DNA of 64,000 nt. Source: Aquisphaera giovannonii. GTDB lineage: Bacteria > Planctomycetota > Planctomycetia > Isosphaerales > Isosphaeraceae. Numbering within the stretch: the first letter of the stretch is position 1; each line of letters starts with the position of its first letter. The notes under the pieces were generated by a model that did no database searches, had not been told where the DNA came from, and worked only from the letters and a program-made list of their open reading frames with translations. Location of the stretch: NCBI RefSeq assembly GCF_008087625.1, contig NZ_CP042997.1, positions 5,518,001-5,582,000 of the forward strand, written 5' to 3'. Shown here piece after piece: positions 8,078 through 18,115 of the stretch. A program made the position numbers and the translations under genes.

Positions 8078-10543
8078 GTGCCGGGCCGAGCGGTTCGCAA
8101 CTCGCTCACGCGCCGTCTCGCGGCCGTCGCCCTGGCGGCGCTCGCCTGGCTGGGGATGACGGCCGCCATGCGCGCGCAGGAGCCCGGCGAGGCGAAGGCG
8201 AAGGGCCCGACGAATCGCCTCGCCGCGGAGACCAGCCCGTATCTTCGGATGCACGCGAGGAACCCCGTGGACTGGTATCCCTGGGGGCCTGAGGCGTTCG
8301 CCAGGGCGAAGGCGGAGAACAAGCCGATCTTCCTCTCCGTCGGCTACAGCGCCTGCTACTGGTGCCACGTCATGGAGCGGGAGAGCTTCCGCGACCCGGA
8401 GATCGCCCGGTTCCTCAACGAGCACTTCGTCTGCGTGAAGGTCGACCGCGAGGAGCGGCCGGACGTGGACCAGGTCTACATGGTCGCGCTGCAGGCCTTC
8501 ACCTCCGGCGGCTGGCCGATGTCGATGTTCCTGCTCCCCGATGGCCGCCCCTTCTACGGCGAGACCTACATGCCCCCGCGCGACCGCGACGGGGGAGCCG
8601 GGTTCCTGACCGTGATCAAGGGCATCGACCGGTCCTTCCGCGCGGAGCGCGGGGAGATCGACCGCGCGGCGAACGGCCTGGCGGAGATCGTCCGGCGGAA
8701 GCTCGGCGCCTCGGGGTCGAGGCGACGGCCGCCGCTCTCCCGCGCGATGGCCGCCGAGGGCCGCAGGCAGCTCGCGGCGGAATTCGACCCGGAATACGGG
8801 GGCTTCGGCTACAACCCGCAGAACGCCAGGCGGCCCAAGTTCCCGGAGCCGGCCAACCTGGTCTTCCTTCTGGAGGAGCATCGCCGCGACGGCCGGCAGC
8901 CGGCCCGCAAGGGCGCCGGCCCGGGCGCCGGGGCGGCCGCCGATCCGCTCCCGATGGTCCTGCTCACGCTCGACCGGATGGCGCGCGGCGGCATCCGCGA
9001 CCAGGTGGGCGGCGGGTATCACCGATACGCGATCAGCCGGTACTGGATCGTGCCGCACTTCGAGAAGATGCTGTACGACAACGCGCAGCTCGCCTCCGTG
9101 CACGTGGCGGCCTTCGAGGCCACCGGCGACCCCCGCTGGCGGGCCGAGGCCGAGGCGACGCTGGCGTTCGTCGCGCGTTCGCTCACCGCGCCGGAGGGGG
9201 GCTTCTATTCGTCGCTGGACGCCGAGACCGAGGCCGGCGAGGGGGCGTATTACGTCTGGTCCCGGGACGAGGCCGCCCGCGTGCTGGGCGACGCGCCGGC
9301 CGCCGAGGCGTTCCTCCAGGTCTACGGCCTGAAGCGGCCCCCCAACTTCGAGGGCGACCGCTACGTGCTGCTCCAGCCCCGCCCGCTGGAGGAGCAGGCC
9401 CGCAAGCTCGGGCTCGAGCCGGCCGACCTGGAGCGCCGGCTCCGGCCGCTGGCGGCCAGGCTGCTGGAGGCCCGCGAGAGGCGCCCCGCGCCGTCCCGCG
9501 ACGACAAGGTGCTGACGGCGTGGAACGGCCTCATGATCGCCGCCTACGCGGACGCGTCGCGCGCCCTCGGGGTCGATCGCTACGGGGACGCGGCGGCGAA
9601 GGCGGCCGACTTCCTCCTGGGCAAGCTCCGCTCGCCGGACGGCCGGCTCCTGCGGAGCTACTGCGAAGGCCGGGCCACGCTCCCGGGCTACCTGGAGGAC
9701 TACGCCTTCCTGATCCACGGCCTCCTGCGGCTGCACGCGGCGACCGGCCAGGCCCGCTGGCTCGACGAGGCGAGGGCCCTGGCCGACCGGATGATCGCGG
9801 ACTTCTCCGACCCCGCCGCCGGCGGCTTCTTCTTCACCGCGAGCGACCACGAGAGCCTCCTGGCCCGCCCCAAGGACCCCTACGACGGCGCCATCCCCGG
9901 GGGCAACAGCATGGCCGCGCTGGACCTCCTGGCGCTCCACCGGATCGGCGGCGAGGAGCGCTACCACGCCGCGGCGAGGCGGACGGTGGAGGCGTTCGCC
10001 ACCACGCTCTCCCAGGACCCCTCGTCCATGCCCCTGATGCTCGTCGCGCTCCAGCAGCTCCTGGACCGCCTCCCGGAGCCGTCGCCGGCCGGGCCCGAGC
10101 CGGTCGCGGCCGCCGCGAAGCCGGCCTCCGCGGGCGTGGTCGCGGCCGCCGCCCGCGTGCTGGACGGCGAGAAGCCGGCGGCCGGCGGCTCGTTCCGGGC
10201 GGTCGTCTCCCTGTCCATCAAGCCGGGCTGGCACATCACGGCCAATCCGCCGGGCATGGAGAACCTGGTGCCCGCCGTGCTCTCCGTGGCCGACGGCCAG
10301 CCCGCCCGCCTCGACCCCGCTTACCCGCCCGGCACCGACTGGCAGCCCGGGCAGGCGGATGGGGAGAAGGCCAGGGTCTACGAGGGCCGCGTCGAGATCC
10401 CCGTCCGCGTCCGCCTGGACGGTGCCGGGATGCCGCCGAGGCTCGCCTTGAAGCTCAGGTACCAGCCCTGCGACGAGAAGGCGTGCCTGCCCCCGGCGAC
10501 GGTCGATATCCCCCTGGACCTGACGCCGGTGACGAAGCCCTGA
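8078..10543 (+). CDS. DUF255 thioredoxin-domain protein with C-terminal DsbD-like domain
   Basis: About 821 aa. The chosen GTG start, after AAGGGGG, gives a clean signal peptide ([18 protein letters not shown]); an ATG at 8015 in the same frame is an alternative. The N-terminal part is the YyaL/SPATA20-type thioredoxin domain: [18 protein letters not shown], then the CxxC motif CYWC near residue 92, then [14 protein letters not shown]. The middle 400 residues are the (alpha/alpha)6-barrel-like region ([29 protein letters not shown]). The last 140 residues resemble the N-terminal domain of DsbD, ending with [10 protein letters not shown] periplasmic redox role is inferred. The fusion is uncommon compared with ordinary DUF255 proteins. 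Confidence 0.85.
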   Translation: MPGRAVRNSLTRRLAAVALAALAWLGMTAAMRAQEPGEAKAKGPTNRLAAETSPYLRMHARNPVDWYPWGPEAFARAKAENKPIFLSVGYSACYWCHVMERESFRDPEIARFLNEHFVCVKVDREERPDVDQVYMVALQAFTSGGWPMSMFLLPDGRPFYGETYMPPRDRDGGAGFLTVIKGIDRSFRAERGEIDRAANGLAEIVRRKLGASGSRRRPPLSRAMAAEGRRQLAAEFDPEYGGFGYNPQNARRPKFPEPANLVFLLEEHRRDGRQPARKGAGPGAGAAADPLPMVLLTLDRMARGGIRDQVGGGYHRYAISRYWIVPHFEKMLYDNAQLASVHVAAFEATGDPRWRAEAEATLAFVARSLTAPEGGFYSSLDAETEAGEGAYYVWSRDEAARVLGDAPAAEAFLQVYGLKRPPNFEGDRYVLLQPRPLEEQARKLGLEPADLERRLRPLAARLLEARERRPAPSRDDKVLTAWNGLMIAAYADASRALGVDRYGDAAAKAADFLLGKLRSPDGRLLRSYCEGRATLPGYLEDYAFLIHGLLRLHAATGQARWLDEARALADRMIADFSDPAAGGFFFTASDHESLLARPKDPYDGAIPGGNSMAALDLLALHRIGGEERYHAAARRTVEAFATTLSQDPSSMPLMLVALQQLLDRLPEPSPAGPEPVAAAAKPASAGVVAAAARVLDGEKPAAGGSFRAVVSLSIKPGWHITANPPGMENLVPAVLSVADGQPARLDPAYPPGTDWQPGQADGEKARVYEGRVEIPVRVRLDGAGMPPRLALKLRYQPCDEKACLPPATVDIPLDLTPVTKP

Positions 10544-10581
10544 GCGGGGCTGAGCGGGCGGTCGATCCGCGAATCGAGGCG

Positions 10582-10989
10582 TCAACCGTCGAGCTCGCGG
10601 TCCCAGAGGGGCCACCGTGCCGAGGCACCAGATACGCCCTTGAACGCCGCCCGCGTACGCCTCGAGATGTCGCGCAGGCCGGCCCCCAGGGCATAGGGCT
10701 CATAGTCGAGGATCGTACCTCGGCTCAGCCAGACGAGCGAGCCATAACCCCCCTCGCCGGCAAGGTCCTTGCCGGCTCGTCCCATCCATTCCGCGGCGGC
10801 CGGGAGGTCATCCGGCCGTACCTTGAAGACGAGACAGTCGAGCCGCCACAGGTGGGATGTTCGCTCCCATTCCTCGGCGGCGGCGGCCGAGATCCCGGCC
10901 TGCCCGGACCACGCGAAATCGAGGAAGACGATGGCCCTGTCCATCTCCAGGATCGCTGCGAACTCCGCTTCGGACGTGATAAGCTGCAT
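10582..10989 (-). CDS. Hypothetical protein with possible thioredoxin-like fold
   Basis: A 135-aa protein, convergent with the preceding DUF255 gene (38 nt between stops). MDRAIVFLDFAWSGQAG near residues 16-32 is reminiscent of the beta strand and active-site loop of a thioredoxin, but SGQA stands where CxxC would be, so no disulfide activity is expected. There is no signal peptide or membrane segment. AAGG and GGGCGG lie upstream of the ATG. The thioredoxin-like fold is a guess. Confidence 0.65.
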   Translation of the reverse strand: MQLITSEAEFAAILEMDRAIVFLDFAWSGQAGISAAAAEEWERTSHLWRLDCLVFKVRPDDLPAAAEWMGRAGKDLAGEGGYGSLVWLSRGTILDYEPYALGAGLRDISRRTRAAFKGVSGASARWPLWDRELDG

Positions 10990-11172
10990 CGGCCGCCCTT
11001 CGCACGGAGGATCGTCGCAAGGCGGGGCCGATCAGACCTCCGCGTTCGGAATCGGGAGCAATCCGCGGAGCAGGCTGACCCTGCCTGCCCGACAGTTTAT
11101 CCATTCTGTTGGCCGGCGAGTATGGGAGGGGCCGGGGAGTCGCGGATCAGTCACCCTCTCGGAGCGACATCG

Positions 11173-11730
11173 ATGAGTGAGGCGACGGGACAGTCCGAAG
11201 GCGGCGTGGACCTGGCGGGGGAGTTCGTGGCCCAGGCCCGGCAGCAGCTCGCATTCAGCGTGAGCCTGGTCCGCCACTGCGTGGGCCAGCTCGACGAGGG
11301 GCAGGTCTGGTGGCGGCCGCGGGAGGGGATGAACAGCGTGGCGAACCTCCTGCTGCACCTGGCGGGCAACCTGAGGCAGCGGATCGCGTCCCAGGTCGGC
11401 GGCGAGGCGGACGTCCGGGACCGGCCCGCCGAGTTCACCGAGCGGGGGCCGCTCCCGAAGGCCGAGGTGCTGGGCCGTTTCGAGTCGGCCGCCGCTCGGG
11501 CCGACGAGGTCCTGGCGGGCCTGACGGCCGCCCGGCTGGGGGAGACCTGCCGTTATGAGGTCCTCGCCGGGCCGACGGAACGGTCCGTGCTGGGTGTGAT
11601 CTTCCAGACCCTGACCCACCTCAACGGCCACGCCCAGGAGATCCTCCACCTGACCAGGGCGCAACTGGGGGACGCCTACACCTTCCGCCAGCCGGCGGGG
11701 GTGCCCCCGCGGCCCGCGGCCCGCGGTTGA
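11173..11730 (+). CDS. DinB-like (DUF1572-type) protein
   Basis: A 185-aa four-helix protein. Potential metal ligands match the DinB pattern: a His in SVANLLLHLAGN (around residue 60) and the HLNGHAQEILHL segment near 155-166. The surrounding helices (RQQLAFSVSLVRHCVGQL; EVLGRFESAAARADEVL) fit the DinB/DUF1572 families, thought to be metal-dependent thiol-using enzymes. The specific reaction cannot be told. The start ATG is preceded by CGGAG about 9 nt upstream. Confidence 0.8.
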   Translation: MSEATGQSEGGVDLAGEFVAQARQQLAFSVSLVRHCVGQLDEGQVWWRPREGMNSVANLLLHLAGNLRQRIASQVGGEADVRDRPAEFTERGPLPKAEVLGRFESAAARADEVLAGLTAARLGETCRYEVLAGPTERSVLGVIFQTLTHLNGHAQEILHLTRAQLGDAYTFRQPAGVPPRPAARG

Positions 11731-11842
11731 CGACGGCCCGGGGCTTGCCAGCGCGCCGGGCGCCGGGTCTAATCGGCGTCTTCCGCCGGGCGGCGGGTTC
11801 AGGCCGGCCCGGCGACGAGTCCCGGCGTGGAGGTGGGCCAGC

Positions 11843-14083
11843 GTGGACGTCGAGAGCGAGGAGTCGAGCCGCGTCGGGGCGTCGCGGCGGGGGGAGCCCC
11901 GCCCTCACGTCGACCTCTTCCTGATCAGCTTCCTGATCCTGTTCGCCGAGCTGGCCTGCATCCGCTGGTTCGGCAGCACGGTCGCGTTCCTGACGTTCTT
12001 CACGAACATCGTCCTGCTGGCGAGCTTCCTGGGCATGTCGGTCGGCCTGATGGCGGCGTCGCGCAGGGCCGACCTGACCCGCACGTGGCTGCCGCTGCTG
12101 GCGGCGGCGGTGATCGTCTCCATCCTGGCCGCGAAGGCGCACGACTCCTGGGGCCAGCTGGCGATCGAGGTCGGCGAGCAGAGGAAGTCGCCCCAGCAGA
12201 TCTTCTTCGGGGCCGAGAATTCGGGCCGGAACCCGGCGCATTTCCTCGTGCCGATCGAGGTGGCGGCGGCCTTCTTCTTCGCGCTGATCGCCGCCTCGTT
12301 CCTCGGCCTGGGGCAGGCGATGGGGCGGGCCTTCGACGCCATCCCCGGCCGCGTGGCCGCCTACACGACCGACGTGCTGGGGAGCCTGGCCGGGATCGCC
12401 GCGTTCGGGCTCTGCTCGTACCACGAGCTGCCGGCCTACGCGTGGTTCGCCGTGATCGCGGTCGCGGGCCTGGCCCTGGCCCGGCACCTGACCCGGGCGG
12501 AGTTCGTCGCCCAGTGGGCCCTCCTGCTGGCGGTGGCCTGGCTCGCCTACGACGAGGGCCGGCGGGCCGAGGTCTTCTGGTCCCCCTACTACAAGGTCGT
12601 GTACGAGCCCCGGCTCGGCCTGATGACCACGAACAACATCGGCCACCAGCAGATGGTGGACGTCCCGCGCACCGGGAGCGCCTACGTGCTGCCGCACCTG
12701 ATGGCCCGCGACGCCGGGGCGGGGGACTTCGCCGACGTGGCCATCGTCGGCGCGGGCTCGGGCAACGACGTGGCGGCGGCGCTGGCGTACGGGGCGAAGA
12801 CGGTGGACGCGGTGGAGATCGAGCCGGTGCTCAACGCGATCGGCCGCCGCGACCACCCGGCGCACCCCTACAGCGACCCCCGCGTGACGATCCATTTGGA
12901 CGACGGCCGCAGCTTCCTCCGCCGGACCTCGAAGTCGTTCGACCTGATCAAGTACGCCCTGGTGGACTCGCTGGTGCTCCACTCGGGCTACACGAGCCTC
13001 CGCCTGGAGAGCTTCCTGTTCACCGAGGAGGCGATGCGGGACGTGAAGGCCCGGCTCAAGCCGGGCGGCGTCTTCCTGATGTGCAACTACTACCGCCAGG
13101 GCTGGGTCATCGGCCGGCTCGTCCAGTCGGCGGAGAAGGTCTTCGGGACGAGGCCGCTGGTGCTCTCGCTCCCCTACCAGGCGAAGATCGACGACAAGGC
13201 CTCCGGCGGCTTCACGCTGATCCTCGTCGGGGCCTCGGCCGACTCCCCCGTGGCGAGGATCCGCGAGCGGCTGGAGAAGGACGGGGCCTACTGGGCGAAC
13301 GGGACGCCGACCCGGCACGACACCGTGAACGCCTACGGGGAGAAGCCGCCGAAGGCCGAGGGTTCGGCGGGCGACTGGCAGAAGATCGCCGAGTCCTCGG
13401 TGGACGCGCCCGACGTCGGGCCCTTGCCGACGGACGACTGGCCGTTCCTGTATCTCCGCGAGGCGCGCATCCCCAACCTGAACCTCCGGGGCATGGCGAT
13501 CGTCGCGGTGATCTCGGCCGTGCTGCTCCTTTCCTTCGCGCCCCGGGGCTCGCTCGCCCGCTTCGACGGCCGGATGTTCTTCCTCGGGGCCGGATTCATG
13601 CTGCTGGAGACGAAGGGCGTGGTGCACATGGCCCTCCTCTTCGGGGCCACCTGGGTGGTCAACTCCCTGGTCTTCTTCTCGATCCTGGTGATGATCCTCC
13701 TGAGCAACCTGTACGTCTCGACGATGCGGCCGGCGAGGCTCTGGCCGCACTACGGCCTGCTCCTGGTTGCGCTGGGGGTCAACGTGCTGGTGCCGATGCA
13801 CGCGTTCCTGGACCTGCCGGGCGCGTGGAAGACGGCCGCCTCGTGCGCCGTGGTGTTCGTGCCGGTCTTCTTCGCGGGCGTGGTCTTCGCGACGACCTTC
13901 CGCGACCGGGCGAGCCCGGACGTGGCCTTCGGCTGGAACGTGGCGGGCGTGGTCCTGGGCGGCCTGAGCGAGAACCTGTCCATGGTCCTGGGCTTCGATC
14001 GCCTGCTGCTGGCGGCCGTCGCCTTCTACGCGCTCTCGGCCTTGCTGGGGCCTCGCCGGGTGCCGGCCGTCGCGGCGGCTTGA
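11843..14083 (+). CDS. Membrane-embedded spermidine synthase-like methyltransferase-fold protein
   Basis: A 746-aa protein. It has about six N-terminal membrane segments (residues 25-235, for example DLFLISFLILFAELACIRWF), a central soluble domain of the polyamine synthase/SAM-methyltransferase fold, and five or six C-terminal membrane segments (residues 550-740). In the soluble domain VAIVGAGSGNDVAAAL near 300 is the nucleotide-binding loop, VEIEPVLNAI the acidic residue after beta-2, and FDLIKYALVD the strand facing the substrate. Family members are fused to transporter-like membrane domains and their substrates are mostly unknown. The start is GTG with GGAGGTGGGCC upstream. Confidence 0.8.
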   Translation: MDVESEESSRVGASRRGEPRPHVDLFLISFLILFAELACIRWFGSTVAFLTFFTNIVLLASFLGMSVGLMAASRRADLTRTWLPLLAAAVIVSILAAKAHDSWGQLAIEVGEQRKSPQQIFFGAENSGRNPAHFLVPIEVAAAFFFALIAASFLGLGQAMGRAFDAIPGRVAAYTTDVLGSLAGIAAFGLCSYHELPAYAWFAVIAVAGLALARHLTRAEFVAQWALLLAVAWLAYDEGRRAEVFWSPYYKVVYEPRLGLMTTNNIGHQQMVDVPRTGSAYVLPHLMARDAGAGDFADVAIVGAGSGNDVAAALAYGAKTVDAVEIEPVLNAIGRRDHPAHPYSDPRVTIHLDDGRSFLRRTSKSFDLIKYALVDSLVLHSGYTSLRLESFLFTEEAMRDVKARLKPGGVFLMCNYYRQGWVIGRLVQSAEKVFGTRPLVLSLPYQAKIDDKASGGFTLILVGASADSPVARIRERLEKDGAYWANGTPTRHDTVNAYGEKPPKAEGSAGDWQKIAESSVDAPDVGPLPTDDWPFLYLREARIPNLNLRGMAIVAVISAVLLLSFAPRGSLARFDGRMFFLGAGFMLLETKGVVHMALLFGATWVVNSLVFFSILVMILLSNLYVSTMRPARLWPHYGLLLVALGVNVLVPMHAFLDLPGAWKTAASCAVVFVPVFFAGVVFATTFRDRASPDVAFGWNVAGVVLGGLSENLSMVLGFDRLLLAAVAFYALSALLGPRRVPAVAAA

Positions 14084-14116
14084 CGGGCGGCGGACGACTT
14101 GGGGGACGATCGGGAC

Positions 14117-14995
14117 GTGAAGGGCATCTTGAACCTGAACAAGCCGGTGGGCGTCAGCTCGAGGGCGATCGTCGATCGCGTGGTGCGGCTCCTGCCGCGG
14201 GCGAAGCTGGGCCACGCGGGGACGCTGGACCCGCTCGCCTCGGGCGTGCTAGTGGTGGGGGTGGGGCAGGGGACCCGGCTGGTCGAGTCGATCCAGGCGA
14301 TGGCCAAGACCTACCGGGCGACGATCCGCCTGGGGGGCCGGAGCGACACGCTGGACGCCGATGGCACGGTCGCCTGGGAAGACGACCCGCGGATCCCGAC
14401 CTCGGCCGAGGTGGACGCCGCCCTGGCGACCCAGGTCGGGACGATCCTCCAGCAGCCGCCCGCGTACTCGGCCCTCCGGGTCGGCGGCCGGCGTGCCTAC
14501 GACCTCGCGAGGGCCGGGCAGGCGGCGGAGCTCGCCCCGCGCCCGGTCCGCATCGATCGCGTCGAGCGGCTCCCCTACGAGTGGCCCCGGCTCGATATCG
14601 AGGTCGATTGCGGCGGGGGGACCTACATCCGCTCGATCGCCCGGGACGTCGGCGAGGCCCTCGGCTGCGGCGGCTTCATCGAGGTCCTCCGCCGGACCCG
14701 CATCGGCCCGTTCGCCATCGAGGACGCCCTGGATCCGGACGCCCTGGCCGCGGAGACGATCGGGGCCGCGATGCTCCCGCTCCTCGCCGCCGTCCCCCAC
14801 CTGCCGGCGATCCCGCTGGACGACGTGCAGCTCGGCCTGGTCGCGAGGGGACGCCCCCTCGACGCCGCCCGCCTCTCCGTCCGCCCCCCGTCGACCGGCG
14901 AGGTCGCGCTCGTCGCGCCGGACGGCTCGCTCGCGGCAATCGCCGAGGTGGACCCCGCGGCCGGGGCGGTCCGGCCTCGAAAGGTGGTGATGTAG
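14117..14995 (+). CDS. truB: tRNA pseudouridine(55) synthase
   Basis: TruB makes pseudouridine 55 in the T-loop of tRNA. The product (about 292 aa from GTG) begins with KGILNLNKPVGVSSR, the usual TruB N-terminus. It carries GHAGTLDPLASGVL with the catalytic Asp near residue 38, KTYRATIRLGGRSDTLDADG near 65, and GGGTYIRSIARDVG near 170. The C-terminus fits a short PUA-like extension. A TTG at 14099 could add six residues; the GTG is preferred because its protein starts where family members start. It follows the membrane protein gene by 34 nt and may be co-transcribed with it. Confidence 0.93.
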   Translation: MKGILNLNKPVGVSSRAIVDRVVRLLPRAKLGHAGTLDPLASGVLVVGVGQGTRLVESIQAMAKTYRATIRLGGRSDTLDADGTVAWEDDPRIPTSAEVDAALATQVGTILQQPPAYSALRVGGRRAYDLARAGQAAELAPRPVRIDRVERLPYEWPRLDIEVDCGGGTYIRSIARDVGEALGCGGFIEVLRRTRIGPFAIEDALDPDALAAETIGAAMLPLLAAVPHLPAIPLDDVQLGLVARGRPLDAARLSVRPPSTGEVALVAPDGSLAAIAEVDPAAGAVRPRKVVM

Positions 14996-15290
14996 GGCGG
15001 ATGCCCCCTGCGGGAGCCGGCTCCGTCCCGCGACCTTGCGGGTCGATGCCTGCGAGCCCGGGTGGCTGTGGCGGAGCGTAGCGACGCCACGGGATCGCCG
15101 AGGCCGGCGCGAGCGGCGCGGGCCCGCGGGCGGGCCGGGGCGATCCCGCGGCATCGCCTCCGGCTCTGCCGCAGCCACCCGCCGGCGACGTCGCGAGCCG
15201 AGGCCTGCGCGGTCGCCGGGCGGAGCCGGCTCCCACGGGGGCTGGTCGTCGATGGAGCCCTGCGGGGCCGGCCTGGGCACGAGAGCGAGG
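14996..15290. other. Intergenic gap between convergent genes, mostly a palindromic repeat
   Basis: About 295 bp between the truB stop and the stop of the TlpA-like gene. It is occupied largely by the dispersed palindrome at 15060-15180 and by shorter inverted pairs (GGGAGCCGGCTCC-type) at its two ends. No gene is seen. Confidence 0.6.
15060..15180. repeat. Dispersed palindromic repeat, copy 1
   Basis: The left arm GGGTGGCTGTGGCGGAGCG pairs imperfectly with the right arm ending CTCTGCCGCAGCCACCC, and GGGATCGCC pairs with GGCGATCCC further in. Related sequences occur at 56367-56500 and 62124-62261, always in gaps between genes. It resembles a REP/MITE-class element. Confidence 0.75.
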
Positions 15291-16538
15291 TCAGCGGCGC
15301 GGCGACGTGCTTCCACCGGGCGCATCGAGGACCTTCGCCAGCTCGCGCTCGCCGCCCTTCCGGAGGATCCCCTCGGGGTCGACGAGTTGCGGGCCGAGGG
15401 TCCGCAGGCCGAAGGCTTCCATGGTGCGGTAGGAGGTGTCGAGGGCCGTGGGGAAGGGGAGCGGCTTGCCGCCCCAGGCGTTGCGGACGATCGGCTCCAG
15501 CCGGCGATCGACGTCGGCCATCGAGCGCGCGTCGTCGTCGGTGCAGACGGCGACGACCTCGAACCGGCCGCGGTCGGCGGCGTGGGCCTCGTAGAACCTC
15601 GACAGCGAGGGGAGCTCGGTCCCCAGGCACGGGGCGCAGCCGAATCCCCAGAAGTAGACGAGGAGCCACTTGCCCCGGAAGTCCTCGATCCTGGCGTCGC
15701 GGGCGATGCCGCGGGCGTCGTCGAGGTGCCAGCCGGGCGCGGGCTTGCCGTAGCGGTCGGCGACGTCGACCCAGCCGGCCCCGTCCTTGGCCCGCTCGTA
15801 CGCCCTCCTGGGGACCTTGCTGACGTCCGCCAGAGTGAGGACGCCAAGGTCGAGCTCGGCCCGGCCCGGCTCGACCGCGATCTCGCGGTCCGGGACCAGG
15901 CGGGCGTCGTCGGATTCGTCGTAGCCGACCAGGACGTAGCGGCCGGGGGGGACGGAGAACTCGAAGCGGCCCTCGAACGAGCCGCAGCTCACCAGCCGCG
16001 TCGAGTCGATCGGCCGGGCGTCGTCGCCCGGGAGGTTGCAATAGACGTGGGTCCAGCCCGGCGGCCCGTCCCCGGGGCTTCGGAACGACCCGCGGACCTT
16101 CACCGGAGGGCCGATCCGGATCTCGATCGGGTCCTGCCCCTCGCCCATCGGCAGGATCGCCAGCCCTGCCTTGCGACGGTCCCGATCCATGGCCATCAGG
16201 GCGTGCTTCGAGGACGAGACCTCCACCGCGAACCGCCCGTCCGCCCCGGTGGTCGCGGCCTGCCTCACCAGGGGCTCCATCTCCCCGAGGTGCCCCCAGA
16301 AGGCCCGCACGTTGGCCTCGACCTTCAGGTCCAGGTATTTGCCGTCCGGCCCCTTGCCCGTGCCGTTGGCCCGCCAGAAGTCGGCGACGGCCGCGCCGGC
16401 GACCGGCCGGCCCGCCTCGTCGACCACCCGGCCGCGGACGGCCCGCGCCTCGCCGCCCCGGCAGGGCGGGGCCGAGGCCAGGGCCAGCAGGGCGAGGCAC
16501 AGGACGCGGGATCGAGGACTCGAGACGACGTCTGGCAT
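15291..16538 (-). CDS. Secreted TlpA-like thioredoxin with N-terminal carboxypeptidase-regulatory-like domains
   Basis: A 415-aa protein. Residues 1-32 are a signal peptide (SRVLCLALLALASAPP). RAVRGRVVDEAGRPVAGAAV at about 36-55 opens a carboxypeptidase-regulatory-like beta-sandwich, and a second (VPPGRYVLVGYDE) lies near 190-205. The C-terminal 150 residues are a TlpA/AhpC-type thioredoxin domain with FRGKWLLVYFWGFGCAPC (CxxC near 303) and a VVAVCTDDD strand. It probably reduces disulfides outside the cytoplasm. Planctomycetes have many such fusions. The chosen ATG gives the signal peptide; the upstream open frame is ignored. Confidence 0.85.
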   Translation of the reverse strand: MPDVVSSPRSRVLCLALLALASAPPCRGGEARAVRGRVVDEAGRPVAGAAVADFWRANGTGKGPDGKYLDLKVEANVRAFWGHLGEMEPLVRQAATTGADGRFAVEVSSSKHALMAMDRDRRKAGLAILPMGEGQDPIEIRIGPPVKVRGSFRSPGDGPPGWTHVYCNLPGDDARPIDSTRLVSCGSFEGRFEFSVPPGRYVLVGYDESDDARLVPDREIAVEPGRAELDLGVLTLADVSKVPRRAYERAKDGAGWVDVADRYGKPAPGWHLDDARGIARDARIEDFRGKWLLVYFWGFGCAPCLGTELPSLSRFYEAHAADRGRFEVVAVCTDDDARSMADVDRRLEPIVRNAWGGKPLPFPTALDTSYRTMEAFGLRTLGPQLVDPEGILRKGGERELAKVLDAPGGSTSPRR

Positions 16539-16584
16539 GGCGGTCGGCCCATGGGTCGGGGTTATCCCTGGCGGTTGTGCTACA

Positions 16585-16614
16585 ATTGTAGTGGGGCGCC
16601 CCTCACGATGCCAG
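16585..16614 (-). promoter_or_regulatory. Candidate promoter of the TlpA-like gene
   Basis: On the minus strand CTGGCA (16614-16609), an 18-nt spacer and TACAAT (16590-16585) are present. The -10 lies within a palindrome CTACAATTGTAG, which might also be an operator. It lies about 45 nt before the start codon. Confidence 0.35.
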
Positions 16615-16712
16615 CGGGGGCCGGGAGCCCGGCCCAATCGGCCCGCGAACCCGCCCGCGAGGCGGGGTGTCGGGGAGGGAGGCCGCCGGGGTGCGTGCGG
16701 CCACGACCTTCG

Positions 16713-16741
16713 TTGACTGGGTCCGGGGCTTGGCATAAAAT
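16713..16741 (+). promoter_or_regulatory. Sigma-70-like promoter of hflX
   Basis: TTGACT (16713-16718), a 17-nt spacer and TAAAAT (16736-16741) form a close match to the housekeeping consensus. A start near 16748 would give a leader of about 60 nt before the hflX TTG start. Confidence 0.65.
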
Positions 16742-16806
16742 TCCCATGTTCGGGTCACGGTGTCGCGGGCCGATCCTTCCGCAGAGAGAAACGAGGTCAG
16801 GACTTC

Positions 16807-18108
16807 TTGATCGAAATCAATCGCAGCGAGCGGGCGGGGCGTCACGAGCGGGCCATCCTCGTGGGGGTGATCCTCCCCGAGTTCGACGGGAACCCGGAGG
16901 ACCCGCTGGAGGAGATCCGCGGCCTCGCGGAGACGGCCTCCCTCCAGGTGGCCGGGACGATGCTGCAGAAGCGCCAGCAGGTGGACATCGCCACCTACAT
17001 CGGCTCGGGCAAGGTGGACGAGCTCAAGGAGCTGGTGGAGGCCCACGAGGCGGACGTGGTCGTCTTCGACAACGACCTCGGCCCGGGCCAGACGCGGAAC
17101 CTGGAGAAGGCGCTCGGCGTGAAGGTCGTGGATCGGACCGAGGTGATCCTCGACATCTTCGCCACCCACGCCAAGACCCACGAGGCCCACCTGCAGGTGG
17201 AGCTGGCCCAGCTCGAGTACGCGATGCCCCGGCTGAAGCGGATGTGGACGCACCTGTCCCGCTACAAGGGCGGGATCGGCGTCCGCGGCCCGGGCGAGAA
17301 GCAGCTCGAGGAGGACCGCCGGCTCGTCGGCCACCGGATCCAGGAGCTGAAGGCGAAGCTCGGCAAGATCCAGGCGCGGAAGGAGCGGGAGGTCGCCGGC
17401 CGGGCGGACGTCCCCACGATCTCGCTCGTCGGCTACACGAACGCCGGCAAGAGCACCCTCATGAACGCCCTGACCGGCGCGGGGGTGCTCGTGGAGGACA
17501 TGCTCTTCGCCACGCTCGACACCCGCACCCGCAAGTGGCGGTTCAAGGGCGGCGGCGCGGCCCTGCTCTCGGACACGGTCGGCTTCATCCGCAACCTGCC
17601 GCATGCCCTGGTGGCGTCGTTCAAGGCGACCCTGGAGGAAGCCCGCCAGGCCGACCTCCTGCTCCACGTCGTCGACGCGTCGAGCCCGGAGGCGGAGAGC
17701 CAGGTGAGGGCGGTCGTCGAGGTCCTCGCGGAGCTCGGCCTGGAAGACCATCCCACGCTCCTGGTCCTGAACAAGGCCGACCAGGTCCCGGACCGCTCGT
17801 TCCTGGACGTCCTTCGGGCGCACCACAGGAACTCCGTCACCATCAGCGCCGCGAAGGCCGAAGGGCTGGACCGCCTGGAGGCCGCCGTCCGCGAGGCCCT
17901 GCTGGAGCGCGAGCTCGACGCGGAGGTGGAGACCGGCGTTTCCAACGGCCGGGTCCTCGCGTACCTCGCCCAGCACGCCCAGATCCAGGACCGCGCCTAC
18001 GACGAGGACCGCGTCGTGCTCAAGTGCCGGATCCCCCGCCGCTGCCTGAACTACCTCCAGGAGAACGGCGTCGAGGTCCGCTCCAACGGCCAGCGGATGT
18101 ATGCCTAA
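16807..18108 (+). CDS. hflX: Ribosome-associated GTPase HflX
   Basis: HflX binds the 50S subunit and splits stalled ribosomes under stress. The 433-aa protein has the HflX N-terminal domain (LAETASLQVAGTMLQKRQQ; YIGSGKVDELKELV), the glycine-rich linker GGIGVRGPGEKQLEEDRR near 157-174 and a G domain: G1 GYTNAGKST near 208, G3 DTVGF near 255 and G4 NKAD near 321. A C-terminal domain follows. The start is TTG with GAGGTCAGGA upstream; the N-terminus matches family length. It is preceded by its own promoter and followed by a palindromic repeat. Confidence 0.95.
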   Translation: MIEINRSERAGRHERAILVGVILPEFDGNPEDPLEEIRGLAETASLQVAGTMLQKRQQVDIATYIGSGKVDELKELVEAHEADVVVFDNDLGPGQTRNLEKALGVKVVDRTEVILDIFATHAKTHEAHLQVELAQLEYAMPRLKRMWTHLSRYKGGIGVRGPGEKQLEEDRRLVGHRIQELKAKLGKIQARKEREVAGRADVPTISLVGYTNAGKSTLMNALTGAGVLVEDMLFATLDTRTRKWRFKGGGAALLSDTVGFIRNLPHALVASFKATLEEARQADLLLHVVDASSPEAESQVRAVVEVLAELGLEDHPTLLVLNKADQVPDRSFLDVLRAHHRNSVTISAAKAEGLDRLEAAVREALLERELDAEVETGVSNGRVLAYLAQHAQIQDRAYDEDRVVLKCRIPRRCLNYLQENGVEVRSNGQRMYA

Positions 18109-18115
18109 TTGGGGG

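Noticed and set aside
14249-16500. Long minus frames over truB and the TlpA gene
   Set aside because: Composition only; truB and the TlpA-like protein occupy the interval with recognisable motifs.
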